Assembly: GCA_950295325.1 (NCBI GenBank)
Contig: OX485804.1
Location: 13,704,001 to 13,768,000, forward strand
Origin: Polytrichum commune
Taxonomy: Eukaryota; Streptophyta; Polytrichopsida; Polytrichales; Polytrichaceae
Length of the DNA: 64,000 nucleotides
Reading direction: 5' to 3'
The stretch's first letter is position 1. Each line of letters starts with the position of its first letter. A model generated the notes under the pieces. The model saw only the letters and a program-made list of their open reading frames with translations. It had not been told where the DNA came from and did no database searches. Both the position numbers and the translations under genes were made by a program. Below are positions 12,166 to 23,854 of the stretch, piece after piece.

Positions 12166-14290
12166 GTCAGCCTTCTGTCTTAGAATAAAATAAAACATTA
12201 TACTAAATTGTTCAAAGTTAGCTCCTTGTTTATGATTACGTGCACAAAGGATTGGGCCACTTGTGGGACATGTGGGAAGTGCTTGAGTGCGGCGTGCACC
12301 CATTGAGGGATTGTCAACATGCACGAGGCAATGGCTAAAAGGGATAGATTGCTTGTGAATAATCTATTATGCATGGAGGGATGGTGCTTTTTGTCTATGA
12401 CCAAGAGAGACGGTTTTGGTTGTGGAAAAAACTTGCCCCTCCCATGCATGTGAGCAGTTACACAAGAAGAACCAACTTATTGTTACATATGAACCGGTTG
12501 AGTTTGAGAAATAACTTACTGAAGTTCAAGACTTTCAAGAAAATGACCGATCCTTCTTAGAGGACTCTATGGAGTCTACTTCAAATTAATGAAGGAAAAC
12601 AGCAATATCACAACATAAAATTGGTTGGCCTTGGAAACACCACTAGGATCTCGACCGATTATGCATGCCCAAAAATCTCCATGGACACTAAATGCATGAC
12701 ATGTGGATAACTTAAATGAAGGAAAGTTTTTTGTATTGATTAAGACTTAACTATATAAACTAAAATTTGACTATAATTACTATTGGAAGCTACAATGTTT
12801 TGTGATTCAGTGTTGAGATACGCTCAACACTTACTGCTACGCCGTTTATGGTATTTAGTATCGCTTCGTATTTGGCATTTCGCAACATTACAACTTCTTA
12901 CAATAGGTTTCATTGTGTATCTACAAAGATTGAATAGGTCGTATGGACATTACATAACATAAATGACTTTAACTTGGTAAAAACTTACATTATTAGTAAA
13001 CAAATTGAAATATCGTGTATCTTTGAATAGTGAGTGACACTGAATACCATGAACTATGTAGCCTAATAGTATTCCACCAAATCACAAAGTTATGGGGGCA
13101 AGGGTTCACAACACATAAGGTATAAGCACCCAATTCCAACACCAACTCGAAATCTTGAAATCTTCATTGTCTATGTTACTTCTAGTCCTACTTTCAAAGT
13201 TTTTAAATTTCTTAAGATTAATGTACAATTTTGGATGTAAAAGCTTTAAAATGGTATATTAACATACCATTGCATCAAAAGGCTTGAATTCCAATATTAT
13301 GTAATTACATGGTCCTTAAAACGTATGCCAAAAATAATAATACCCCCCCAATATATTGGATATTGCATGTATATGCAACATTTTACACTACGTGACCACC
13401 TGTGCCGCAACCAAGTCTTGTCACTAAACTATGCATTTTGTGACAGGTTCGACTATGGGTGGTTGGAGACATGTTGCACTTCCTTGCCTTGCAGGTGTAG
13501 GAAGCATGCAACCACGTTGTCCACAACCATACATGGTGCAACTCATTGTCTTTAGGTTTCTTATTAAAAGGAACAAATAACACATGGTGACATGTCCACA
13601 ATGTTGCAATAACCCAATGGATTTCAACCTACAAGGCAAGTCATTTCTAACCTCGGGGGGTTACTCCCTCTTGTGTTATGTAACCATGTGCATACAAATG
13701 GTATTTTTATGGGGGCTATTTACCTCCTCACTTGGATTTTAAGAAATCATATAAGTAGAAAAAAACAAACTTCACCAAATATTCAACACCCTACAAGTAA
13801 TTATAAAAGAAAACCTAGACTGCTTCAAATGATGCTAAATTACTTATAATTTTTTTATTTACTCGTTCCATACGAAGGCAAATTTAAGGTTCCAATATGA
13901 CATGGCGTATATCCACATTGCTATATATTGGTGAAAGAAGAGTGTTCACATCATAACCTTGTCATTCAATTTTAATCCATTTTGCATGTATCATATGTGA
14001 ATATACTCATTCTATTTTTAAAAAAAATCCTTTATTATTTTTGTCATACTAATTTCTTTCTACCTCAAACCTAAAGTGGGGGTTTTTTTTCCCTTATGCT
14101 AAATTATATATAATCACATGTTTTGCAATTTCAGTAGGCTATGGTAGATCCAATGTTTCTATAATTTTTCTTGCTAATGAATAAAAAAACACCCTATAGT
14201 TGTTCTCACGTGGTTTCTACTTTTCAGATGGTCACCCCCCCCCCCCTCTTGAGTTTGTAACCGATAGAGTTTGCCTACCATGTCACATTA
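12166..14290. other. intergenic, no gene seen
   Basis: AT-rich. A fragment near 12838-12890 (gccgtttatggtatttagt) resembles the ends of the TIR family at 62825-63382. No gene or RNA is visible. Confidence 0.5.
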
Positions 14291-14295
14291 CCTTC

Positions 14296-14742
14296 GTGGA
14301 CCCCACGGGGAGGTCACTTCATTGTAAAGTTGAACAACCACGTGCGAACACTTTACATGTAAAAAATCCTACTTTCTACATAAAGCATCACCAAAATGGG
14401 TCAAACTTTTATTAAAAAAAATTCATGAGTAGATATACACAGTACCTATTACATAGTTCAAAATGGTAACTAAATTTGATGATTTGTTTTTATTTTATAA
14501 AACATACCGTTTCTAACTAGAATGACGCAAAATTGAACTAAAAAATTACTACAAAAACGAAGATGACTAAAAAATTCAAAAAATATGCAATAGATACTAT
14601 CAATGGTTATGTATATGTAGAAAAAATATCATAAATTTTAAAATTATCTATGGCATGTAATATAGGGGTAGCAAACTTTGTTCACACATGGTGTTCAACT
14701 TGACAATGGCGTGACCTCCCTGTGATGGACCCATAGTCCAAT
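14296..14742. mobile_element. foldback/TIR element of about 445 bp
   Basis: The first and last 60 or so bases are imperfect inverted repeats; the left arm holds ggggaggtcacttcattg and the right arm cattgtcaagttgaac in reverse. The interior is very AT-rich and non-coding. I could not fix a target duplication, so the superfamily is open. Confidence 0.65.
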
Positions 14743-14811
14743 AATCAATTTTTTATGTTGGCCCCAAGGTAGCCCCCATTTCCAATGATTTTGTTTGTTG
14801 ACTATACTAAT

Positions 14812-15118
14812 GTGTGCAATTAAGTTGCCCCACGCTAATTTATTGACATTCCACACTATTTTGAATGTTTAGACATGCTAATGAAACCCATCTCGAGTTC
14901 ATTTTATAAGCTCACAACTATGATCAAGACGAAGTGTCCCTCATTCACACCAACCCTCAAGACTAGCATTGTTGTCATCGTCGTCTTTCTTCTCTCTCTA
15001 CCATGAGAACAAATTTAAGAAATTATGTTTATACTATAGATGCTATGCAAATGAATAAACACGATTGTAAGTTTGTAATGTGATTTTGACCCAAGGTAAT
15101 TTGCATGGGTTAAGAGGG
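14812..15118 (+). repeat. dispersed repeat, partner of 10745-10905
   Basis: Shares the gtgtgcaatta...tttattgacattcca block and the tttgacccaaggtaatttgc block with the partner copy. It ends about 45 bp before the family A element at 15165. Confidence 0.65.
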
Positions 15119-15164
15119 ACCTTATTCGCAGAGGCAATCTAATTGCAGATATCAATGTATCTTA

Positions 15165-15665
15165 GGGCCACTTCACACATGAGCCAAAAGCCGTGACCAT
15201 GAACTTGTGAGAGCCCAAAAGAAAGTGTCCAAAGGCCGTCCCAACACACCTCCAAAATTATGTAATGTGATCACGGACCCTCAAGTGTCTTATGAAGTCA
15301 TATGTGACTGGGCCCTCAACCATATCCTATTTTAATGAATTTTTATTCATGTGGGTCCTCAAGCATGATAAAATAGAATAAACCAATGGTTGTGAGCGTT
15401 CGGAGTGCCAATGGTCTCCTGGTTTAATGTCAGGCCTACCTCCAAGAGGTGGTTTTAACACATAGTCCAAGTGACCATGAAACATGATCCATTTGATGCC
15501 ATGTAGGAATCCATGTAGACTTTACATCCATCTTGCATTCACATACTTTGTTGGTTCCTCAAGTGTAGTGTGAAGCGAACTTGGACCGGCTCCACCTTTT
15601 CCACCAATAGGAGTGCTTGAAGTGCGATTGGTCACGGGCTCTCAGTCTCATGTGTGAAGTGGCCC
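15165..15665 (+). mobile_element. Harbinger/Tourist-like element (family A), complete copy
   Basis: The left end is GGGCCACTTCACACATGAG and the right end is its perfect reverse complement. The 501-bp element is flanked by TTA at 15162-15164 and 15666-15668. It serves as reference for the interrupted copy at 9371-10383 and the edge copy at 63655-64000. No coding capacity. Confidence 0.93.
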
Positions 15666-16682
15666 TTACTTGGCTCTTGGGCATAATGCTTGGAGGAGTT
15701 TTATGGGTTGCTCTAGGCACGCATTGCAAGTTAAAATTATTGACTTTGTATTGGAATCAACCCGAAATGAAGCAATGAAAAACATATCAATTATTGACCA
15801 AAGCACGTTTGAATTCAAGTATAATCATGTCTCGAGATCCAAGATAGACTTAGAATTCAAATGAACACCCTAGAAATCATGTTTGTGAGATGAGACATTT
15901 GAGTATTACAACTAAACAAATTCAGCAATTTTGGGTTTATGTGTCACCACCACAATTTTGGGATTGTTATTAGAACAACCCCACATAAAAACTTGAGAGT
16001 CAAAATTCATTCAATAATAAGGCATATGTGCCATCTATCACCACACACAAAATTAAAGTGAATTGACTTCATTTGCATTCCCATCCACCATTCCAAACAC
16101 ACTTGTCTGGATTGATTTGATTTTTTTTTTGGACCTTTTAACAATCAATGTGTCAATGGCAATTACATAAACCCATTATCTCCAAGTTTAAGGCCGTGTC
16201 GTATTGGGGGTCTAGTTCCGTACAACTAGAGCTTCACGGGGTAAGATAAGCCGGTCTCATTCAATTACTTATCTCAATCAAACTTATATGTTTGAAGACG
16301 GTGTGGGTAGCGTGCATCTAAGAATGGCTCAAAAAGAGTGAGTTAAGGTTTATGTGGTGGCAGCTTGCGATTAATTACCTTCGTAAAAGTTTTGACATTT
16401 GTCGTAGCCAAGCATTAGCATTTAGACGAGTGGGTTATAGGTTAATATATAGATAGAGTATGTGTTGCCCTAACTTAACTAATTCAAATTTGGAGCAATT
16501 CCCATATGCACACACACACACATATTCATTCTCCTCATAGTTTGTTCATTTTCATAAGAAAAATAATTCCTTGCTATTACTCCTCCCAAATATATCAACT
16601 CTCTTTTATTGGTTATAGATGCCTCAACCTTATAGTTGTCATTATAGTAAGAGTGACTTTTGATATAAATAAATAACAAAAG
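15666..16682. other. intergenic, no gene seen
   Basis: No gene, RNA or repeat end that I can support. Confidence 0.5.
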
Positions 16683-16922
16683 TCGGGCAATTCGACGTGA
16701 ATTTGAGCCCGTTGGCCCTACCCTACTCAAGAATCCTCTTGGTGCAAGGTGAGGTTTATTGCCTAACTTGTGCTGGGTGAGCTCTTGGCTTCCTACCTAC
16801 CTAACTAGTTTCTCCATATCAAGTAGAGAAAAGAGTTCACAGCGGGAATTGAACCGCCAACCACTCCATTCAAAAGCGGGATACCTCTCCACTATCACCC
16901 GGTAATTTAGGGTCATCTCCAA
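16683..16922 (-). mobile_element. SINE-like element, full-length copy
   Basis: About 240 bp on the minus strand. The tRNA-like head carries ggttcaattcc (B box with one change) and ends at the shared gaccctaaattaccgg block. The tail (16690-16800) is shared with 35690-35790 and with the fragment at 41516-41580. A (TA)n run follows at 16937-16955. Confidence 0.75.
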
Positions 16923-16933
16923 TCTCTTTCAAA

Positions 16934-16964
<31 letters not shown>

Positions 16965-17695
16965 TAATGTATCATTGAGTTTTATTTTCACCATGTGGCA
17001 CTCTCACATTGGCTGGGACACCTCAAATCATACGTGGAAATTATGTTCGGGCATCGGAGAATACGAACCTAGAAGCGCTTTAGGGGCATTGAAATTGGCA
17101 ACAGCCCTTTGGTCATAGGTAGTGAGGAGGGGTCCCAAGACCTAAAATTAAGGCACGACATCGGGGGGAGCCTCGTGCCTAGTAGTATATTTTGGCCCTC
17201 CACTATTTTCAAGGGTTTGCCAACACCTCAAATCATTGAGATTTGAGGGACACTTGGCGAGAGAGTGGGCTCTTTTGACCTCTCCTCTCATACGTTATGA
17301 GGTAGATGTGTCTAATTCGTTTACCTTCCTTAATCAGACACCTATATTCAAGTGGTATATGATTAGGTGTGACTCCGAAAACGGATACCAAAAAGACTTG
17401 TGTTTAAAAATAAAATATTGGATTGCATGGTCAGAATATGATAACCGTTCTAGGTTCCATAGCCAACCTAGTTGTTGGAGGGACCTATACAACAGTTAAT
17501 GACACACGAGAATCTTAACTTGAGAATAAATAAGATGTTCATGTGAGCTCTAAAAATTATGAAGAAAGTGGGGGTGACCTTGGTTTGGATGTGCTAACCA
17601 TCTCATACTAATTCATATCCGAGGAGAAGTGGGCTAGTTGAAAGAAAGTAATCATTTAAGATCCATCTACCTTGCATATGCCATATGACACAACG
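16923..17695. other. intergenic, no gene seen
   Basis: One 87-codon open frame at 17236-17499 without recognisable resemblance; part of the text (around gtgctaaccatctcatac) is vaguely similar to 60690-60760. I do not call a gene. Confidence 0.45.
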
Positions 17696-17977
17696 AAAAA
17701 TGATGCAAGGAATTTGTTATGTATGAGAATACCTCTTATCCATTTAATGTGTTATAAGATTCTCCCCTCTTGTGTTTGAGGTTAGTTCATCTCATATTTG
17801 CCTATATACACTAATAAGTTCAGGTCTTTGAAGCTAATTTCTACAGTAAGTCAACTAAAGAAGCACACTCCAACTACATACTATTTAAATGGATTAACCA
17901 TTGGACAAATGAGGGTACACTGATAATTCCCTCTCGCCCATAGAGACAATACATTAGGTACCCAAGTGCACCATCTT
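17696..17977 (+). repeat. long direct repeat, copy 1
   Basis: About 280 bp matching 18449-18740, including ttctcccctc...gtttgagg, acactaataagtt and gagacaatacatt...ggtacccaagtgca. The two copies are in the same orientation, about 470 bp apart. Confidence 0.8.
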
Positions 17978-18448
17978 GTACAAACAACCCACGTTTTGAT
18001 GGCATATTTATCTTATTAAATACCATATAACACAATAACACTTACAAGAAACTAATCTCTTAAGGAACATACATAAGATTTATTCGTTTAATTTGATTGA
18101 TTAGCACATAAGCTTTTTACTGTTTCATTACAACACTTGGGTGATGGATAATCCCAAATTCCGACAATTAAGCTACATAAGATATGCTTACAATTTTGTA
18201 GTTTTCATCACATTATTCAGATACACATGCTTGTTCCAGGGATTGACATTATTCCACGTAGTATTCTTGCATATTCCTCACGTTCAATATGAATATTGTT
18301 AGTCCCACAAAATAAGCATGTGTATCTCAATCATGTTATGTTTGTTTCGACATCAAAAGAAGGCTAAAAAAAGGAGAACATGTGAAAGTAGTCGAGGATG
18401 CAATCACGGGACCAACCTACTCTCTAGGACGAGGGTCAACAGAGGTGA

Positions 18449-18740
18449 AATAAATGATGAGAGAAATTTGTTGTGTAGGAGCAAACCTCTCATCCATCCA
18501 ATGTGTTAAAAAATTCTCCCCTCTTTGTTTGAGGCTGATTTAATCTCATACGTGCCCACATACACTAATAAGTTGAGGTATTTCAAGCCAATTTTGATGG
18601 TAAGTCAACTTAGAAAACACACTCCAACTATAGACTAGTTGAAGGGGTTATCATTGGATAAATGAGACATACACTCATATGCAATAATTCCCTTCCCACC
18701 CGGAGAGACAATGCATTTGGTACCCAAGTGCATCTTGATT
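18449..18740 (+). repeat. long direct repeat, copy 2
   Basis: Partner of 17696-17977. I looked for LTR features (TG...CA ends, primer-binding site, polypurine tract) in the spacer and did not find convincing ones, so I leave this as a duplicated repeat. Confidence 0.8.
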
Positions 18741-18832
18741 TGTCGTAAATGGAAGTAGAAAGCACGGTGCCATGATGTCCGTGTTCCATAGTTGGTAAAG
18801 TCCACTATAGTTGGGGACCTCGGAGTTTGAGA

Positions 18833-18865
18833 CATGGCTCGGGACCTTATCTGTCCCGAGCCATG
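18833..18865. repeat. perfect short hairpin
   Basis: A 13-bp perfect stem (CATGGCTCGGGAC and its complement) with a 7-nt loop. No T-run follows it and there is no gene nearby. Confidence 0.85.
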
Positions 18866-19799
18866 GTTGTGGACCTCAAGTTGGCGGGGCTTGCAAGGAC
18901 ACAACTTTTACACCATGCATAATAAGTCAATCATTCACAAAGGGGACCCCACCCCACTCCCTTCCCTCCAGGTCCCCAAATTGATGAGGTGGAAGAGGAT
19001 ATGGTTTGGGTTGTTGAGAGGAGGATACGCATCATAAGTTGCTTACTCCAGTATTATTTATGACCTTCATCGAGCTTCAATTTGAAAGTGGTGAGGTGGA
19101 ATGGGACGTGGCACAAAAAGAAAGGGTGAGGTGGAGGCATGGCATGGCATGGTTGTGAAATGAACCCTTAATTTTTGCGTCTTGAAATGGACAATTCGTT
19201 GGTTCACATGGACATAAGATGAATTCAACATCATTCATTCATGTACATTAAAAACGATTTTAATTGCAACGGCCTCCTTGAATACCTATTGTACATGCTT
19301 CATCACTAAATATTCGTTTATGTTTTCATGTTTGATTCGAGCATGTAAAATTCCATAGACGTACACCATGGCCTGCACACATTAACATAATCATATTTTG
19401 TTGGTTAGTTTTTTCTTGTTTGGCTACATTAATTATCCCATTTAGTGGTGTGCGGTACTACACATGCTATTTTGCCAAATCTCAAAATTGATGAATGCTG
19501 AAATTCGGATTTGAGTGATACTAAATTCACGAATACATGCTCATTTTACCATACATCATGTTCCGAGGTGTTTTGTAGAGTGCTTGATTTATTTTGGGCG
19601 AGTTCAAAAAGGTTTCTTTTTTCTTCTTTTATGTCAACACCGCTCAGTCACGAGGCATGGAAATCGACGAGAGCTTGCATTGAAAATTACGACACTTTGA
19701 CAATTTGGGCTCCCGAAACCCTAGATCTGCTAGTGACACTAATTTCATAACGTAAAGAAATTTAATATCAACTTAGTCCTACAACGCACAAGGTGGAGG
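18866..19799. other. intergenic, no gene seen
   Basis: Some text around 19085-19150 (gtgaggtggaatggg, gacgtggcac) repeats motifs found in the TOM2B-like promoter. No gene is visible. Confidence 0.45.
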
Positions 19800-20561
19800 G
19801 GGGAAAGAGCACGGAGGTCTTGAAAGAAGTGAGGTGGTAAAAGATAAGGTCCCAAGGGCCCTCATTCCGCAAATAAGGGCATGCCACGTGGGCAGGAGCC
19901 TGAGGGTTGATTTTCATTGGTGGAAAGCCATGTCCCAAGGACCTTGCAGCTCTCTCTTGGAAAATTACCACCGCACGATCAGGGATCCAATCAACGGCTC
20001 AGGATCGATAATGCAAAATACCCTCCTCTTGTTTTCCGTTGGGCAATTATGCACTGTAAGCCACCCTCTACGAAGAGAAATTCTTTGGAGGGCTTCAAAG
20101 AAAAAGGACGTGGCATGAGAATGGTGAGAAGGGTAGGAAAGGGGACCTCCATCCAGGTCTTGACCGAAGTGTTGAAGTGGGAGGGACCTGATATGGAGGT
20201 CCTGAAACGGGTGAGGTGGAAGGAGATCTGGCATGGAGGTCCTGAAACGGACGAGGTGGACGATGACGTGGCACGGGTAGTCTGAGGTGGAGGCATGGCA
20301 AGGGTGACGTGGAGGGTGGTAGGGATCGAGGCTGGTTCCTCGCTTGCAATCATGCAGCAACAGTGGCGAAACGGATGAAGGAAAGGAGCCAGAGAACTCA
20401 ACCAGAGCGAGAGTCGGAGGGGGAGAGAGAGAGAGAGAGAGAAAAAACGTAGAAACAGAGCAAGCTAGAAAAGAGAATGAAGCGCCCGAGGGCCGACGAG
20501 CCTGGATGATTCGACGAGGCGGAAGCGGAAACATCAGCAGGAAAGCCCTGTGGACTCGAGG
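19800..20561 (+). promoter_or_regulatory. promoter and 5' leader region of the TOM2B-like gene
   Basis: The region has a palindromic G-box core CACGTG at 19885-19890 and several ACGTGGC (ABRE-like) cores near 20106 and 20265. It also has the 40-bp direct repeat at 20185-20264 and a (GA)n tract at 20422-20442 close to the start codon. GA/CT tracts just upstream of plant genes are common. Functional use of any of these is inferred, and no TATA box is obvious. Confidence 0.4.
20185..20264 (+). repeat. two 40-bp direct repeats in the promoter
   Basis: Copies 20185-20224 and 20225-20264 both contain atggaggtcctgaaacgg followed by gaggtgga. A weaker third copy precedes them at about 20145-20184. 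Related text recurs at 19085-19150 and 19810-19835. Confidence 0.85.
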
Positions 20562-21036
20562 ATGGCAGGAGTGCCGGCCGACACGCAGGGCAGCACCGCG
20601 CTCAAGGCTCTCGCCACCGAAAAGATCTCTTCCTGCATTCTGCAATCCGCCAACCTCCTCCACCTCCTCCGCAACTCCTCGCACTCCGAGGTCCCCTTTC
20701 CCTTCTTCCCCTTCCTCCTCTTCTTCAGCATCACTCTCCATCCCCGCTTCCTCAAACCCTACCAAACCCTACCTCCCTCATCTCACCTCGCCTTACCCTG
20801 TCTGCTTCCGCATTCTGTGGATGTGGCTGCATCTCTTGCCCTGCTCTGCCAATCTTGGATTGGAATCCCCGGGGGCGGAGTTCCAGCATTTGTAGCGGTT
20901 GTTTATTGAGAAGGAGTATAGTTTTTTTTGGATTGTTTTAGATGTCCTGCCGGGGGTTGTCGGATTGGCTTTGGACCGTCGGTGTTTTTGGTTCTGCTCG
21001 CGTGGACGAAGGACAGGCTTGGAAATGAACGCAATG

Positions 21037-21070
<34 letters not shown>

Positions 21071-23105
21071 GACTCGCGTTCTCCGAAGCGCGCCTCGTGT
21101 GTTGCGCTCTGTTTTTGTTAGTGGTCTTTCTCTCGTCGTTTACGAGACGTGCGCTGGGAGGATTGTTGTCTCATTTGTGTGATCATTCTAGTAGCTCGTA
21201 TTCGTGCCTGAATCCATCTTTCCACCTCCAGAGGAAGGGGGATGGATTCGCGGGGTCCGTGGGAGGAGCATTTTGTTCAATTGTCGATTGTGATGACCAG
21301 TGCGTATGTCGTGGTTGTTGCGAAATTGTTATCTACTCGCATTCGTGAGTTAATCAGGTGAATTGTAGATGTCGAATGGGCGTGCTTTTGTTTCGTTCAG
21401 ATTGAATGCGCGTCGTTTAGTGTGGTGAATCATCAGAATTGAATTGTAGTGTGCCATTCGTCATCTACGGTTTCATGATAGAGTTTTTGAAGCAGAACCT
21501 CGTGACTCTTCAAAAGCAAATTTGTTTGTGAGAACAGAGATCTTGGAAAGCCGCTTCCGTGATAATAGGCTCGAGTCTATGAACTCTGACACTTTATTTC
21601 AACTATAGATAGACAGAGATGTCCGGAAAGTGCTCAAGTTTATTTTGGGAGGGGACGGTGTAAATTTGGATGCAGTTGAGTTCACTGTTTCACTATGCCC
21701 AACGATTTGACTGGTTATAGTATACATCTCAATTGACGGCTGTCTGTGGGCTATGGCTAGATACTGCTATCCGTGTAATGTTCGCAATTGGGACCCCGGT
21801 CAAGGATTTTGAATGCTAGTTAATTCCGGTTCATCTAGTTTCGACACTTCAGTAAACTGACTGTTTGTTCGTTTAGCTGGAACTTACAAACAGATGCAGC
21901 ACTGCATCCACGGAACACACCTACCTAGCTGTACTAAAAGTTCCAAATAGTATGAATTGCTTTCTATATTTTTACAAGGTTAAAGTAGTCTTTGAACTGT
22001 GCATACTTTCGAAATGTTCTGAAGGTGGTCACGTGGGCTGTTACTGTGCATGTGGCAGATTGTAGCCAAGCTGCCGAAGGACTTATCCCTGAAGATACCT
22101 AATGTCAAAACTACAGGAGAGGTATGCATGTGCTGTTAGGACATGGGTTAATGCGCCTCAACGTTAGACCCTGTAGTGAAGATGTTCACTCCTTAGTCTC
22201 AGGGTTTGAAAGCTTACATAATCGAATTTCAAGTGCCGCTACATGGATGTCTGGAAATTCAGATTCTTTGTTGCTGAGCAATATTCTCTCACCCCTCAAG
22301 TCACAGTCCAAATATGGTTGTCTGTTTTAAATATTCTGAGACTAATAATATCGATCAGGATCAGCCGTCTTGTGCTCAAAGACCGGGAGGAGTTTGATAG
22401 AATTATAGGAGTCTGATCCTTATATCACAGTGAACTCAACGGTGCAGTTGATGTCTGCAGCTGCTGGAGCAAATGCCTTCTGTGATTGTGGCGCTAGACT
22501 CACACCTAGACAGTGCAATTCAAAGGTATGTCCTAGTGATGCTGGAGGCTCACAAGAACCTTTCCGGTGATACATTCTGGTTTGAATGCATTTGTAGCAG
22601 TGGATGAGAACACAACTTTGCATTTTTACACTGTTGGGTATGGGATAAATTTCTATGCATTTTGCTGGGGTTGTCTAGCCAAATGAGCAGAACTTTTCTA
22701 CTAGAGTGGAGAACCATGGGAAGGACGTTGTAATCCTTCTAGGAGGGCACAAAATCCATTTTTAGGTGAGAAGATCGGGTGTTCACAATCATCTTCCACT
22801 TCTCCAGGGATCCCTTGTCTTGGGAATGAAGTTCAGTTCAAATCTAGTGCAGTCAAAGGACTCCCATCGATGTTGTTAGGTGATTAGAGTTTATTGTAGT
22901 AACCATACAGGTGCTATTTTATGGAGTGTATTTTGTAGGCCTGCTGAATAGAAGGGTTATGTTTGTCTCACTAACCTCAATTGTATGTTGCTTGTGCAGT
23001 TCCTCGATGCTGCAAGAAGTCAGTTCCATTCTTCTTGACAATTCCCATATCTCACCAGCGCCCTTACCCACAAACTTTCCACAAGATCCAAGTCATGAGC
23101 ACTGA
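20562..23105 (+). CDS. TOM2B-like small protein
   Basis: Four exons: 20562-20690, 22059-22121, 22461-22525 and 23000-23105. They are joined in phase and encode 120 residues, close to the roughly 120 of Arabidopsis TOM2B. The alignable core runs from STALKALATEKISSCILQSA through NLLHLLRNSSHSE in exon 1, IVAKLPKDLSLKIPNVKTTG in exon 2 and LLEQMPSVIVALDSHLDSAI in exon 3. The family pattern is NLLHLM-SS / KLPKNL / VLEQMP-VISSLDAHMD. TOM2B is known as a host factor that supports tobamovirus multiplication together with TOM2A/TOM1 at endomembranes; its normal cell role is poorly defined. Exon 4 (SSSMLQEVSS...HEH stop) is not conserved enough to recognise. Exon 1 ends at a weak donor (GAG/gtcccc) that homology supports. 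The next gene, an apyrase, starts 750 bp downstream on the same strand. Confidence 0.72.
21038..21067 (+). repeat. (GA)n tract in intron 1 of the TOM2B-like gene
   Basis: About 14 GA units within the 1,368-bp first intron, a second GA tract besides the one just upstream of the start codon. Confidence 0.9.
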
Positions 23106-23854
23106 TTCTCCGATATGATCACCTAAACCCCTTGGGGCTGGTTCAGAGAGAAATCTTCTACCCCTGAGTAGTTGCTGGTGAAATGCTTTTGGCTTCCTCT
23201 TGAGGATTTTCAGAGTGGTCCGAATAGGATCAGAGGATTGACGGTTTAGTTAAGAGTGGGCAAGGTCAATAAGGTTTCATTGATGATACGTTGTTGAAGG
23301 ATTTCTGGTCAGGGAGAGTGGAGTTTAAAGGTTAGAAGCCTACGTCATGTAGAGAGGTGGAAAGTAATGCTTGTGTACAGTTGCTTTTTGAACCTACTTT
23401 AACCCTGGTATGCAGTTAGAATCTCGTAAGTCTCTTCTCGTTCTCCTTTTGTACTCTTGTTGTCAGCCCTGTGAACTGTCCTGTGTCTAGTTGTTTGAGT
23501 GCATGTCTTCCATTCATGACAGGCTCTCAGAAAGTTAATCAGTCAGGATATTCCAACAAGTTTTCAGATATTTGTTACTTTAACTATTGCGAGAAGCTGC
23601 ATGCTTGCATACATGCATTTTAGATATCGTTCTAGGCTCATCATCCGTCAGTCTCTGGGACTCCAATTTGTAACGCGAGAATCATATGTTGAGACGACTA
23701 AAGTGGAACAGTTGAATGAAGAAATATTGCAAGCTGAAGGCAGGAACCTGTGGAGTAATTGTTGGAAAAAGTGTGGGCTGGAGCAGGCAATGGGCCTTCC
23801 CAGGACTTCAAATATTCATTGTGTGATATTCTTACACTTTTGTTTGAGATTGCT
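23106..23854 (+). other. TOM2B-like 3' region and apyrase promoter / 5' leader
   Basis: No coding exon is visible. A pyrimidine-rich stretch ending tttgtttgag at about 23847 could be the acceptor of a leader intron just before the apyrase ATG. The open frame continues upstream to a TTG at 23759 without an ATG. Confidence 0.45.

Noticed and set aside
19965-20765. 266-codon minus-strand open frame
   Set aside because: Low-complexity Ser/Pro/His-rich translation opposite the promoter repeats, GA tract and exon 1 of the TOM2B-like gene; no domain.
20344-20895. 183-codon plus-strand open frame
   Set aside because: Another frame across the GA tract and exon 1/intron 1 of the TOM2B-like gene; low complexity.
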